Shown here piece after piece: positions 37,183-52,839 of a DNA stretch of 64,000 nucleotides. The position numbers were made by a program, and so were the translations under genes. Under the pieces are notes generated by a model. It was given only the letters and a program-made list of their open reading frames with translations. It was not told where the DNA came from and searched no databases. Positions within the stretch are counted from its first letter, which is position 1. Every line of letters begins with the position of its first letter. The stretch is from Malaya genurostris (lineage: Eukaryota; Arthropoda; Insecta; Diptera; Culicidae). Location of the stretch: positions 159,303,580 to 159,367,579 of the forward strand of contig NC_080572.1 in the NCBI RefSeq assembly GCF_030247185.1. Direction: 5' to 3'.

Positions 37183-38485
37183 AAGCTTGCTTCAAATAGA
37201 ATTGGAACAAAGACAATTGCCTGTATTTCAGTTATTTATTATTGTATTCAAGATCTTTTTTTATACAAATGTAGCGTTTTCTTCATACTTTTAAGTAAAA
37301 ATACGGATAAAATTATTCGTCACGGTTTCGAAGGAATTCTCGAATTTTTCCTGTAACACGGCTCAGTAGGCGGCGCACACCTTCTTCGTCCATCGTTTTA
37401 GCTATCTTATTCCACCAGGTCGTCATCTGATTGATGTCTTTGACAACCTTTCCCTTTGCCTTGAGTCTCCTATTCATGATTGCCCAGTTTTTCTCAATAG
37501 GGCGGAACTGGGGGCAGTTGAGTGGGTTAAGGTTTTTCGGAACAAACTGGACCACTTTCTCTGCATACCATTCTTAAACGGCTTTGCTGTAATGACAGCT
37601 TGCCAAATCTGGCCAAAACATTACAGGATGGTCGTGGGATCGAATGAACGGCAAAATTCGTTTTTGGAGACACTCTTTTTGGTATAGTTCCGATGTCATT
37701 GTCTTATTTGTAACGAAAAGTTTCGTTTTTTTGCCGCAGCTGCAAATGCCCGGCCAAATCATAAATTTTCTTGCAAATTTGTCGGCAAAAACAAATTTAA
37801 ATTTGGCTGGAACATCCCCCCGAGCCGTTGCCAAGTAAAATTTTTGACCTGGGATTTGACCGAAGTAAGCCTTGACACAGGTTTCATCGTCCATCAGAAG
37901 ACACCCGTTGAACTTGGTCAGCACCTGGTCATATAGTTTCCGAGCACGAATTTTGACCACACTATTTTGTTTCATGGTCCGATTTGGCTGTTTGCTAGCT
38001 CGATACGACTTGATTCCTTCCCGGAGTCGAGTTCTCCTCACGGTACTATGGGCAGCACCGAATTTTCTGGCCAAATCACGGTCCGACAGATTAGGATTCC
38101 TCTTAATCGTCTTCAAAATCTTACCACGCAATTTCCGGTCGTCAGTTCGACTCCGACGATCGGCTTGAGGCTTCCGAATCGTCGTCAATGTTTTCTTATA
38201 CCGTTTGATAACGCGCCATACGGTATTTCTGGGCAATTTCAGCTGTTTAGCTAGCCTAGATGCAGACCACAATGGATTTTCCAAATAACTGTGCACAATT
38301 TTTTTTCCTTCTTTCGGCTTCCATGTTGATTGTTTACAAAGTACAGTCGATTTTCGGAATGTCAAAAATCATACGTGAAGCTGACAAAATTCCCGACACG
38401 TGGGCGCCAAGAGCTTTCAAATTCGTCCACCAGGAGCGCCACAATATGAGCAAAAGTTTGTTCCAATTCTAAATGAAGCAAGCTT
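37183..38485 (-). mobile_element. ITmD37E transposon, 1.3 kb, full length
   Basis: Terminal repeats of 30 bp (AAGCTTGCTTCA at both ends, then AGAATTGGAACAAA) match at about 27 of 30 positions. TA flanks both sides (37181-37182 and 38486-38487). One transposase gene occupies the minus strand. The DD37E catalytic spacing defines the ITmD37E family, first described from mosquitoes. Confidence 0.88.
37313..38324 (-). pseudogene. ITmD37E transposase with one stop and one frameshift
   Basis: Tc1/mariner-superfamily transposase that would bind the terminal repeats and move the element between TA sites. The likely ATG is at 38324-38322 (MEAERRK). An eighth A in the following A-run (38299-38306) shifts the frame, after which the reading is continuous: HTH region (NPLWSASRLAKQLKLP, then NTVWRVIKRY; second helical region around NLSDRDLARKFG), first Asp in CLLMDDETCV, second in VMFWPDLASCHYS, Glu in FRPIEKNWAIM. 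The second Asp and the Glu are separated by 37 residues. A TAA at 37576-37574, after HYSKAV, interrupts the same frame between these two residues. Otherwise about 336 codons are intact, so the copy is young. The gene sits between the element's TIRs. Confidence 0.88.
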
Positions 38486-38757
38486 TAACACCCAACAAAC
38501 GAAGCGTTTGTTTGTTTGCAGTATTTGCTGAGGTCACCAGATCGCCATTGCTAATTGCTGCTACTTCTGTTTATAATATTCAAGTATAACTAAGAATTCT
38601 CACCCTCTATTAACTTTAACACGAATTAAATAAGTGATATGAAACAGTTTTCGTGGCATAAAGTCATCAATAACATCCGTTCGCGCTCGAAGAGCCAGTC
38701 ACCAGTCTATTAGCGAAAACTGAATATATAATCTTCATCACTTCCTAGCCCCGTGAA

Positions 38758-39199
38758 GATTCTTAGCTTGCAGTTAAATATTTTGTGAGAAGATCGACTC
38801 TCAGACCAACGAGAGAGAAAATTATATTCACGGCTTCTGTGCTTCATGAAGACTCTAACACCAGTACACTGTATCATCTGTGCATATATGGAATATATTT
38901 GCTTCCACTAGCGATTTGTTTGTGTGGTTCTTTTTGGCTGGAAAGGCGTCCTCTTTGTGAGCGGTGGAATTGTTCGTTCACAATGCAATGGAAACTATAT
39001 ATTCCTTCACCAGTGAATGAATATTCCAAACCCTGGTGATATTTATTAGAGAGAAATTGAATATGAGGAAAAATTTCTGAGGTATACCCCCCCCCCCCTT
39101 TTTCACAGGGTAACCGATTTTTCGCTAAGTGTTATTGTTTTGTAGTATTAGTATCTACAAACATGTTCGTGCAATATTTCGTCAATATTCGAAATTTTT
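38758..39199. other. Unannotated stretch, no gene seen
   Basis: A C11 run lies near 39089. The 84-codon ORF at 38785-39039 is not recognised. Confidence 0.35.
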
Positions 39200-39717
39200 G
39201 TACTATTTCTAGTTACATACATATTTATATACCTTTTCATTGGAATGCTCTCTGCAACATAAGTTCTTTTTCGAATTACCCGAAACTTGACAAATAGATA
39301 AACAACTATTTTTGGCAGAAAAAGAAAATGTTAAATTGTATGAGACCTTCCATTTGAACATAAGATTGTTAAAATCTGTCACATCATCTCTGAGAAAAAT
39401 GAGGAAGTAATTTGAAATAGAAAATTTTCCGCTAGTCACCCTGTAGTTCCGGAACCGGAAGTTAGATCGAAATAAAATGCAGGAACTTTGTATGGTACAA
39501 TTATACCTAAGTTTGTGAGAATCGTCTCAGCCATCCCTGAGAAAAGTGCAACAAAAATGTTACATACATACACTCACACACATCCATACACACACATAAG
39601 GACATTTTGCATACTCGACGAACTTAGTCGAATGGTATATGAAACTCGGCCCACTCGACGGTTCAAAAATCGATTTTCATAGTGATTGGATAACCTTTCT
39701 ATATGAGAAAGGCAAAA
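39200..39717 (-). repeat. HINE-A copy, 3' truncated, minus orientation
   Basis: The right edge shows the 5' end in reverse: CTTTCTATATGAGAAAGGCA (39696-39715), with ACTCGACGAACTTAGTCGAA and a CACACATCCATACACACACA run inside. Internal unit words (TAGTTCCGGAACCGGAAG near 39442) are present. No 3' hairpin is seen. Confidence 0.75.
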
Positions 39718-40194
39718 ACAATTGTGAAACTCGTGGGAACTACTACATAATAAAATTAATTTATGTTTACAAAACATACAAAACATAATTTCTAAAGAAT
39801 ATGTTGCACATCGTGAAACAAATGTGGATCCTGAAAATTATTCTGCCATGAAACTGATAATGTTACATATTGCAGAATTGATCGCTAGTGCTTTTGTAAA
39901 TAGAAAATCGAAAAGAACTGAATTTTTAAGGTGAAACATGTATTGGTACGCTCGAAATTTTCAAGTAGCTTTAAATTTACGCGTTTTGATAATGGTACAC
40001 CAATTTTTGTGAAAGTCTATTCTTCCTATAGAGAATCATCAGAATGGTCATTAAAATATGTACAAGATAACCTTCGACCAGATTGCAGAAGAAAACATTT
40101 CGCTAACTATAACAGTCAACTCATAATTCGATAGAATTATTAAAGGTTAAAAAATTCAGTTTTCGCATTCTAACTTTTTTCACATTAACTCTAG
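39718..40194. other. AT-rich stretch, no gene seen
   Basis: Nothing recognisable. Confidence 0.4.
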
Positions 40195-44059
<3,865 letters not shown>

Positions 44060-45055
44060 GAACAAGCTTATACATACGAATTATAGTTGTTTTGTTTTGA
44101 GCTTAGTTCAGGATATATTGTACGTTTCTAGTGGCATCACTTTAAATGATCGTTTTAAATATACAACAATCATCATCTCATATTCAAAAAGCAATCGGTG
44201 TCAATCTTCGGACACCAATATCCCGTTTCCAGAGCTTATAATTACCTACTGAACATTCACAAAAAAGCTAAGGAGTCTTTCGGAGTCTCACAAAACAGCA
44301 ATCATGCTCCTTAGATGTTTTCGATAATCACTAAAGACGTTTTTCCCCCATGATAATGGAAATGCAAATTCATCTATGCAAATGAAACAAAAATGTGTCT
44401 ATAGCACTTCTTTGAGCTAATACAAACGATGAAAAAGTTCGTTGAATGGTGTGTGTCATGTCATTCCAAGTTTTTCATCACTGTTGTTTGTCATTTCCAA
44501 CCGTAAGAATATCGAACTTTAGTTTCTAACTATTTCGTTTCATCTAGACAAATGTCTGATGAGTCATTAAACATAAATAAACAAAAGCACACCAATGTGA
44601 TCATTGTAAGCAATAGCTGGATGAAGAAACTTGTTGAAATCGCACTGTTTTAAACATGTGATAGACAGTTATTTATTTTTATGATTGTAATTAGGAAGTT
44701 AAATTTTGTGTGCTCCAATATTGACTAGTTTTAATTCTATGAAATACAAGTCCACCCCATATTTCTATTTGGATAACAATTTTAGAATCGATGGAGTAGA
44801 GCTTTTTCAAAATATTAACTACAAAACAAATCTGTCATATGAATCTGGTACTTGAAAGAATCTTTGTTTATTTAAATTATTGAAATTTTTCAACGAACGA
44901 TCTAAGGCACTTTAAGAATAACTGAGGGACTGAGGGTGATGTATAAGATATGTTAATAAGTATAAGTTTTTCTGGATCGACAGGCGAATGACATAAAGGT
45001 TAAAACCTCTACAGAAGAAAATATATCTAAAAAAATTGTTTAGAGTTTGAATTAC
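44060..45055. other. Probable intron 3' of BTB exon 2
   Basis: The region follows the GT donor at 45055-45054 of the minus-strand BTB gene. No further exon is recognised. AT-rich, no repeats identified. Confidence 0.45.
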
Positions 45056-45220
45056 CTGTAATTCTGCCTCCGACACATCGATCTCCCCGCGATAAACAAA
45101 TTCTATGATAAATTGTAAATCCGAAAAGCATATGTCTGCTGGTAGAATAATTGTTGGATGTTTACAGGGATTGTCTAGCAATATTTTTTGAAAATATGCC
45201 GAGCACGCCGAAAGTACCAC
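45056..45220 (-). CDS. BTB/POZ (pipsqueak-like) protein, exon 2
   Basis: 165 bp, exactly 55 codons: VVLSACSAYFQKILLDNPCK, then HPTIILPADICFSDL, then IIEFVYRGEIDVSEAELQ. This is the second half of the BTB dimerisation domain. The minus-strand acceptor (TTTATTTTAG ending at 45221) follows a 61-bp intron, and the exon ends CAG before a GTAATT donor. No codon is split at either side. The final helices of the domain (an LKIKGL-type motif in relatives) must come from the next exon, which I could not find in the window. Any DNA-binding part also lies elsewhere. Confidence 0.9.
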
Positions 45221-45281
45221 CTAAAATAAAGTGCATTAGTATATTGCTTGGTAACCTGAATGTCAATCGGCACAGATTTAC

Positions 45282-45491
45282 CTTGTGTGCTTTCAATGAA
45301 TTATATTCGCATGCTAAAGTAACATCAACAAAGGACTGTGTCTCCAAAAGTTCGTGAAAAACCGATGTCATGTTTGACTGATAATTGTTCCATCTTAGAC
45401 TAAAATACTGATGCGATGACCGTGCGCCTTTCGCGTACGGAGGTGTCGCGGGATACGTAGAAGGTGCTGTAGTTGCTGCTTTGGCATCCAT
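45282..45491 (-). CDS. BTB/POZ (pipsqueak-like) protein, exon 1
   Basis: Probable nuclear transcription factor. The ATG at 45491 opens a 70-codon segment: a short Ala/Pro/Thr-rich lead (MDAKAATTAPSTYP), then the start of an insect-type BTB/POZ domain from about residue 29 (YFSLRWNNYQSNMTSVFHEL, then SFVDVTLACE, SLKAHK). It ends AAG before a GTAAAT donor. Upstream in frame, TTCTTATCATTTACAG at 45574-45559 is a good acceptor, so this exon starts near 45558 with a 5' leader or a few extra residues. Relatives of the TTK/BAB/psq type dimerise through this domain and bind DNA through a C-terminal domain. The HPTIILPADI motif in the next exon points to the pipsqueak-like group. The mismatches suggest a paralogue rather than psq itself, so no symbol is given. 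Confidence 0.88.
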
Positions 45492-45560
45492 ATTTTTGGT
45501 ATAGGTTTTGGATATTTTATAGTATTCTTCCGATACTTTGATGGTGGCGTTACGATTTCT

Positions 45561-46984
45561 GTAAATGATAAGAACACGTACGCGATTAGTGAACAAGCTT
45601 CTCTTAATACATAAACCTGTTGAGTTTAAATGATACGCATATAGTACATCTTTTATTATTAGTACTATTATTATTGATGTTAATGAAAATTAAAATTAAT
45701 TAAATTAATTAATTAAAAGGAATGAACAAGTAAAAATGTGATTGATCTGTGTTACTGATAAACTATTTAGAAACGTCGGATTAATGACAGGTTGACTTGA
45801 ATTAATGTTGCCTATGTACAATGAGTATAACGAAGTAAAAAATGGACTACATTATTTCATAGACTAAAAAGATGAATACGAAAAAGACACAGTGTCAGTC
45901 TACACTAACCAGTATTAGAAAAAGATAAAGTAAACATCCTTCGGAAAATTTCTCCATTCGATTCGAACTCTGGTTTTGATAGCTACGAGAATCAAAAAAA
46001 CCAGACCCGTTCAATAAAACAGTTGTGATTTATTTATCAGTTATATAAAAACTTCAAACTAAACAAGGACCTTGGGTCTAGTGGGAGATTGATTGTACCT
46101 ATTATCTTTCTCCGGACAGCAACTTGAGCCAATTAGTTCTGATTCCATGTCGTAAAAGGATACAATTACCGAAGTTTCTCTTTTCCTACTTTCAATTACC
46201 TGATGTTTTCAAAGTGGAATCCATAACTTCGGTCAACATAGTATTTTTATTTCATATTACTTCTCATTGTTCAACACTAGACGTGGTGGTGAGCTTATTC
46301 CACACGCGTCCCACATCGCGTATTTAATTATGAATTTAGTTTTCTAATTCATATTCCGTCAGGATAGTAGTGAGTCCAATTTGTCCGCGTCCTTTGTCTC
46401 TATTTCGAACATGGCGATTCATCATTCATTCATATATTAATCAAGCGCAAATATCTTATTTATAAATAAGCTATTTTAATGTTTTGTTTAATGTTTGTAT
46501 GAAACAAATTTGTCTTGGAACTGTTACGATGGTAGTAGTTACAAAGCAGAAAATTTTCTTGTGAGGAAAACCGAGGATACTGTCAAATAAGATATTGCTC
46601 TCTTGCCAACCGGAAAAAACTGATTTTCGTTAGAAATTTACCAATACAGTTCGGCTATTACAAATCAAACGTTTATTATGAATAAGTTGTTACTCCCATT
46701 TTTGTAGTTTATTCTTATAAAATAATTGAAATATTACATCATTAAACAGGCCATATCGGTGTCGTCGCGAATCGGTATTTTGATAATTACTCTATATATT
46801 TTATTCGTTTTGAGTTCGATTACAGCTTACGACCATTGCGTGTTGGTTTGTAAATAATTAGATATTATTATCTTGTCTACTGTCATACTACCTTGCCTAT
46901 TACCGTTTTTTCCCGGGTTTTGCCAGGTTGTGAGATAATAATTTCCGGTTTTTCGAATAGCCTCAAAACGCCTCTGTTCAGTTT
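45561..46984. other. Probable intron or flank 5' of the BTB exons, no gene seen
   Basis: This follows the acceptor at 45560-45559 upstream. A run of TTAATTAAATTAATTAATTA lies near 45690. No coding sequence is recognised. Confidence 0.4.
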
Positions 46985-47097
46985 TTGCCTTTCTCATATA
47001 GAAAGGCTATGCAATCGCTGTGAAAACCGACTTTACAACCGAGGCCCGCAGGTCCGAGTGTCATATACCATTCGACTCAGTTCGTCGAGATTATAAA

Positions 47098-47162
<65 letters not shown>

Positions 47163-48035
47163 TATGTATGTATGTATGTGACAAATAATGTCACTCACTT
47201 TTCACAGACATGGCTGAACCGATTTTCACAAACTAGATTCAAATGAAAGGTCTTAAAATCTCAAACAAAGTTCCTGAGTTTCATTTGTAGCCGACTTCCG
47301 GTTCCGAAATTACAGGTGGATATGCACCAAAAAAGGAAAACAATAGTCACACACGTTTCTCAGAGATGGCGTGACCGATTTTCATAAACTTAGATTCAAA
47401 TGAAAGGTCTTATGGTCTCATACAATTTTCTTAAATTTCATTTGGATCCGACTTCCGGTTTCGGAATTACAAGTAAATAAGTATTAATTTATTAATAAAT
47501 GCGCACTCAATTTTCCCGAAAATTTTTCAATCGATTTTCACAAACTAAGAAGCAAATAAAAGGTAAAATTCTTTAAAAAGTCTCCGAAAAGTAGATCCAG
47601 ATCCGACTTTTGGTTCCGGTATTACAGAGCAATTAGGGAAAATTTTCAATTTCATGAGCATTTTATCACAAGCGATGGTGAAACGAGAGGCACATTTTTA
47701 TCAAACTTACTACTAAATTCATCTAGTTGGCAGATTTTGTTAGTTAGTGAATATATAAAACTACTTTGGGAATACTAGTCCACGGTTTCCGCTTCCGAAA
47801 GCACCGATAATAGTGAAGAAAGTCTCCAAAAACGGAACTCACTTCGATTTCGCAGCAACGGTTAAACAGGTTTTCACGAATCATGATTTAAATTAAAGCT
47901 CTTATTGTCTTGAAGGATACTGTGCAATTTCATCCAGATACGACTTCCGGTTCAGAAATTATATGGCGATGAGTGTCAAAACATTCAAATCGTCATTCAA
48001 AATGACGATGCAAAACTTGTACGCTTCGCTACGTA
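46985..48035 (+). repeat. HINE-A copy, plus orientation, 3' truncated
   Basis: Starts TTTTTGCCTTTCTCATATAG, then AAAGGCTATGCAATCGCTGT. The CATTCGACTCAGTTCGTCG block and a (GT)n tract (47101-47154) follow, and then repeated units (GACATGGCTGAACCGATTTT, TTCAAATGAAAGGTCTT, GACTTCCGGTTCCGAAATTA). It fades near GCTTCGCTACGTACTGG at 48023-48039 without the 3' hairpin. Confidence 0.8.
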
Positions 48036-48314
48036 CTGGTACTAAAGAAGAAGAAAACACTACCTTTGTCACATTTAAGTCTATATTTTTCAGGTAAAAA
48101 ATATGTAAATTTGTAAATCTTTTATTCAATTTGTTTATACTTGTTAGTGTTATTACAAAATCATGATAACGATACTTTTCTTTTCTAAATACACTTATTG
48201 CCTTTCTCACATAGAAAGTTTATGCAATCACTTGAAAAATTGACTATTGAAAATTTGGCCAGAGGGCTAAGTGTTCTATATCATTCGACACAGTTCACCG
48301 AGCTGAGCAATATA

Positions 48315-49244
48315 ACGGGTGATTTTTTAAGAGCTTGAGAACTTTTTTAAACAATAAAACGCATAAAATTTGCAAAATCTCATCGGTTCTTTATTTTAAA
48401 CGTTAGATTGGTACATGACATTTACTTTTTGAAGATAATTTCATTTAAATGTTGACCGCGGCTGCGTCTTAGGTGGTCCATTCGGAAAGTCCAATTTTGG
48501 GCAACTTTTTCGAGCATTTCGGCCGGAATAGCCCGAATTTCTTCGGAAATGTTGTCTTCCAAAGCTGGAATAGTTACTGGCTTATTTCTGTAGACTTTAG
48601 ACTTGACGTAGCCCCACAAAAAATAGTCTAAAGGCGTCAAATCGCATGATCTTGGTGGCCAACTTACCGGTCCATTTCTTGAGATGAATTGTTCTCCGAA
48701 GTTTTCCCTCAAAATGGCCATAGAATCGCGAGCTGTGTGGCATGTAGCGCCATCTTGTTGAAACCACATGTCAACCAAGTTCAGTTCTTCCATTTTTGGC
48801 AACAAAAAGTTTGTTAGCATCGAACGATAGCGATCGCCATTCACTGTAACGTTGCGTCCAACAGCATCTTTGAAAAAATACGGTCCAATGATTCCACCAG
48901 CGTACAAACCACACCAAACAGTGCATTTTTCGGGATGCATGGGCAGTTCTTGAACGGCTTCTGGTTGCTCTTCACTCCAAATGCGGCAATTTTGCTTATT
49001 TACGTAGCCATTCAACCAGAAATGAGCCTCATCGCTGAACAAAATTTGTCGATAAAAAAGCGGATTTTCTGCCAACTTTTCTAGGGCCCATTCACTGAAA
49101 ATTCGACGTTGTGGCAGATCGTTCGGCTTCATGATGAAATGTCAGAGCATACTGAGCAAATAATAATGCATGAAAATCATAACCTCAAAAAATCTGAGCA
49201 AATACTAATGCATGAAAATCCTAACCTCAAAAAAAATCACCTTT
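48315..49244 (-). mobile_element. DD41D Tc1/mariner-type element, internally deleted
   Basis: Ends are ACGGGTGATTTTTTAAGAG and, inverted, AAAGGTGATTTTTTTTGAG, each flanked by TA (48313-48314, 49245-49246). Comparison with the uninterrupted HINE-A copy at 34950-35697 confirms the insertion point. Near the 5' end, a 42-bp unit (CTGAGCAAATAATAATGCAT.., CTCAAAAAA) is tandemly duplicated. The transposase N-terminus is deleted. Confidence 0.85.
48422..49132 (-). pseudogene. DD41D transposase lacking the N-terminal DNA-binding domain
   Basis: An uninterrupted 236-codon frame ends in a TAA near the element's 3' terminus. It covers the whole catalytic region: QILFSDEAHFWLNGYVNKQN (first Asp), DMWFQQDGATCHTARDSM (second), SCDLTPLDYFLWGYVKSKVY (third). 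The second and third Asp are 41 residues apart (LTPLD), the spacing of the DD41D (rosa-like) group of the IS630-Tc1-mariner superfamily. Full-length relatives have a helix-turn-helix N-terminus of about 100 residues, which is missing because the 5' part of the element is deleted. The catalytic half shows no stop or frameshift. Confidence 0.85.
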
Positions 49245-49795
49245 TATGTTTCTGTGCGTGTATGTGTGTGAGTATGTGTCAAATAATATCACTCATAAAA
49301 TAAAAAATCTCATAGTCCCATAGGTTGATATTGAATTTCATTGAATTTCACACCGTCATTTAGAGCGACGATGCAAAAAAGGGTAAAATTCTTCTAGATT
49401 TGGCTCAAAACTGATTCAATTTGTAGGCTATATAAGTTACTTACTAAACGAACCGACTTCGGCTACACTAGTTCCAAGTTCCCGGTTCCAGAAGTTACGG
49501 AAATAGTGGTCAAAAAGTTTAAAACGAGACTCACACAATTTTCTCAGAAATGATTTGATCGATATCTACAAGCAGGCTCAAATAAAAGTTCCTATAGTCT
49601 CATAGGTTGCTGTTTAATTTCATCCGGGACCGACTTCTTAACATAACTTTTTACAAATTGAAAAGGTTATGTTAGTTTATAGCCAAAGAAAGTTTCTTAT
49701 TTTATTCAAGATTTCTTCACAGAATCTTTTAGTGATATTTTTGAAAATATATGTAATATGAGAAAGGTATCATTACACCACTAGGTGGACGAAAA

Positions 49796-51359
49796 AAGGT
49801 TTTTTTTAATATTCCTTTAATTCAAGCTTTAAAGATATATCCCATATCCAAAAAGGAACATTATAATAGGCCCGCTAATTGAGGATTGAAGTACTTTTCG
49901 GGTATCTCGATGTATAAATAGGAAATATTCATTGTGACTAGTGCATATAGGAAAAACATAAAGCCTTTTTTGTAGTCATCTAGAGGTTTTGGTTACACGT
50001 AACGTTTTTTTTTGTTGAATACATATGTTTGAAAAAAAATTAATAAAGAAACTAAATCAATAAGGCACAACAATCCCTAAAATTGACGCTTGCCACTCTG
50101 CAAAACCAACAACAATCTATGCCTGCAATTTCAAAGCATTTTGTACAGAGCTTCCTTCGTTCCTTCCAAAAGTGAAAATGGAGATCTCAGTTCGATGGAC
50201 AAATTAAAAAAGACATGATGGCACAGCGAACCTCACAATATCGTCATTGCCAGGGTTTCGACCATGGTACAACAAATTGTCATATTGACATACGCTGTTT
50301 AAATTTTAATAATATATCTTTTAGACAATAAACAATAGGTACATCCGTCATGTTATCCCATTTTTGAAATGCAGTATGTTTACGATTTCAATGCGTTGAT
50401 GAGCAAATGAATCATATGATAGCTATAAAACGCATAAGATATCGATCTATTTTTTCCTAATAAAATTCTAAACGCTAGGCATCTCTCGTGTAGTTATCAG
50501 AAAAATGATCAGAAAGTACGACTTCATGATGAACTCTACGTTGGTTTTTAATAAGTTTTTTTCCAATAGCCCAACTAATTTATCTTCTATGAGAAATCCT
50601 TCTACAATTGATCTGATTCTAGCACATCAATTTAACATTTCTAGTGAACTGACTTTAATTCAGATCATCTACCAATAACATTCGGTGTTTCAAATTAATT
50701 AATGATTATTTCAATTAGTTATACTACCACCTTAGAAATAATCGGCTAGGATGCAGATCTCATATCATAAATTCAATTCTCCTTCATCTACATCAACATT
50801 ACCATTCTTGTGATCCTACTATGGAATAGTTTAGGACCTTCAAAAGAAAACTAAACATAGATACGATTAACAAATCAATCCATACTCATAATCTTTCTAA
50901 GATTCTATACTGGCCCTCAGAAACCGGTTTCAGCTATCTCTTTTACTCCCTGAAAACAGTGGATAAGATCAAACTCGACAACTAGTCCAATTTTGTGAGT
51001 CCTATTGTCATCTCGCAGAAATATGAACATAACACAAGTATTGTCTCAAGATGACATTACTGAGACAAATTATGATGAGATAAGGGTAATCATTAGCAAA
51101 CATGAAGGCTCTTAAGAATTTTTAGTAGTTTTATTAAAACTTTTCCCGATGTTACCTTGAGACTTTGCCATCAAGTGTGTTGAATTCTTATTCTTTAAAA
51201 TCCTACAGAAGCATCCAAATTATCCTTACTTTTGAAAATGTGCTTTCATTGTGCTATTATGGTAACAACTAAAAAAGCTCTGATGCTTCCTGATTGATGT
51301 AAGACTACTATTAAACCTTTAACATCGTTGGACGAAACATGAGGTGTTGGCCCAATTTC
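49796..51359. other. AT-rich stretch, no gene seen
   Basis: No recognisable gene or element end. Confidence 0.4.
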
Positions 51360-52110
51360 CAATGGAATGTTCAACATAGAACCTGTATGGGGCAATAAGT
51401 TGTTTCAACTTGAGCTTGAGCTTGAGCGGCCACCTCTGGTTGCCACGCCTTTACTGATAGGCATATTGCACAGAGAAATTCTGAAATATTAGACCTGGGA
51501 ATGGCAGATCAACGTTCAATGTGCAACTTCTGGTAACACCGACGCCGGCCAGGTCCGGTTGTATGTCCGCTTAGGGATAGGAAGGTATGTTAGTAAAACA
51601 CTTGTTGTTACTAGAGGCCGTATATACTACTGCGCACTCCACAAGTGTCACGGGACAAGGATATTTGTTGGTAGAAATTTCAGACAAAATAGACGATTCA
51701 CTGTAGTCATGTATTGATTGTGTATTATTTTAATTATTTATTAAATTTATTAATAGATTGGGCAACCAGCTACCTATCTAATTTTTTAAAACAAGCAAGT
51801 ATTTTTTTACTACTTATTCAATATACCGATGTATGTTATTAACCTTGTAATATTAAAGGATTGGCACAGTACTTAATTTTTATCATTCAATTAAAAAAAA
51901 TTAAAAAAAAAACTAAATACTCCTGCAATTGTCGCCTTTTACGACATGGAATGCTCAGTGAATCTATTCTTGCTTTATTTTGTTTCGCCGGATTCGACAC
52001 GGCATCCAGGCTGGTTCTATCATGGATAAAGCTAATAGGTACTATCAGGACCCCAGCCCCTTCTGTATGGGACAATAAGTTGTTTCAACACTTTTAATGA
52101 ACATCACGCT
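51360..52110 (+). repeat. Unclassified dispersed-repeat region
   Basis: TATGGGGCAATAAGTTGTTT (51387-51406) and TATGGGACAATAAGTTGTTT (52066-52085) form a direct repeat. The segment between them is less AT-rich, with CTTGAGCTTGAGCTTGAGCG near 51409 and GGAATGCTCAGTGAATCTAT near 51950. A non-LTR element 5' region or a SINE is possible. I cannot classify it. Confidence 0.35.
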
Positions 52111-52443
52111 CAAACGCAAAATTGGGTATTGTCTCCTAACATTCACTTGTTTAAATAAATCATGATGCTAAACACTGTTACTCATATTTGAGCTTGTAAT
52201 ATTTTTCTCGGTTTTTACTAAAATTCCCGACTTTTTCCCGGTGAAACCAAATTTCCGACTTTTTCCCAGTTTTCCCGATCACTCGCCACCCTACTCATAG
52301 CTCAGTGATCTGTGGAAGGATTTATATAATCTAACTACCAATAGATTCGAAATTTTCGAACTTGAACGTGTGTTGCAACAACATTGAAATGTTTCAATAG
52401 TACACTATTGAAAAACCTGTCTGATTTGACCCATGTCAGCACT

Positions 52444-52513
52444 AGCCAATCAGATCGCGTTCTGAGGAAGAGAACAAAATATCTGCTGCTGTACAACTGC
52501 ATCGGTATAAAAG
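52444..52513 (+). promoter_or_regulatory. Histone-type CCAAT/TATA promoter
   Basis: AGCCAATCAG at 52444-52453 and TATAAAAG at 52506-52513 correspond in position and order to the minus-strand promoter at 23610-23558. A leader with CTGAGCAACGCTTGTCG follows. In this copy the downstream sequence diverges from the H2B start, so no histone coding is left. Confidence 0.6.
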
Positions 52514-52839
52514 ATGAACATTCAATTTTTTCTCATCATTTTCTGAGCAACGCTTGTCGAAGCGAGACATACGGGTGAGCAACATCGAAGACCTTTTGGA
52601 ATGAAGAAGAATCGTGCTGAAGAACAGTCGCCGCCGGACACACAGCAAAACCACACAAAAAGCAACGTTTTCACGCAATGCGAAAACGAAAGTATGAAAG
52701 TAAGGTTGCCACATATACAGATTAATCTGTATTTTATTTCTCCTGATTTAAATGCTTAAATGTTGAATAGATTTAAATGTTGCGAAAGGAAAGAATTTCT
52801 TAACACCACTCAAAATCCACATTATATTCTCGTACACCG

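Larger units (their letters stand above)
37046..38757. mobile_element. Inverted-repeat (foldback-type) element split by ITmD37E
   Basis: Arms of about 67 bp at 37046-37112 and 38690-38757 are inverted copies (TTCACGGGGCTAG outermost, then CAGTTTTCGCTAACAGACTG, then GGCTCTT innermost) with several mismatches. Without the ITmD37E insert the element would be about 400 bp. No target duplication is obvious. Superfamily unknown. Confidence 0.65.
48194..49795 (+). repeat. HINE-A, complete copy, plus orientation, with DD41D insert
   Basis: The 5' subterminal repeat ATTGCCTTTCTCACATAG is at 48197-48214. The 3' subterminal repeat ATATGAGAAAGGTA is at 49756-49769 and is followed by the hairpin CACC/ACTA/GGTG (49776-49787). 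Without the transposon at 48315-49244 it is about 670 bp and parallels the complete copy at 34950-35697 from end to end. Confidence 0.8.

Noticed and set aside
37644..38254. Plus-strand ORFs of 64-98 codons
   Set aside because: Antisense shadows of the ITmD37E transposase.
45056..45491. Naming the BTB gene pipsqueak, broad, bric-a-brac or tramtrack
   Set aside because: The HPTIILPADI motif favours the pipsqueak-like group, but too many residues differ from what I expect of psq orthologues, and the DNA-binding domain is not in the window.
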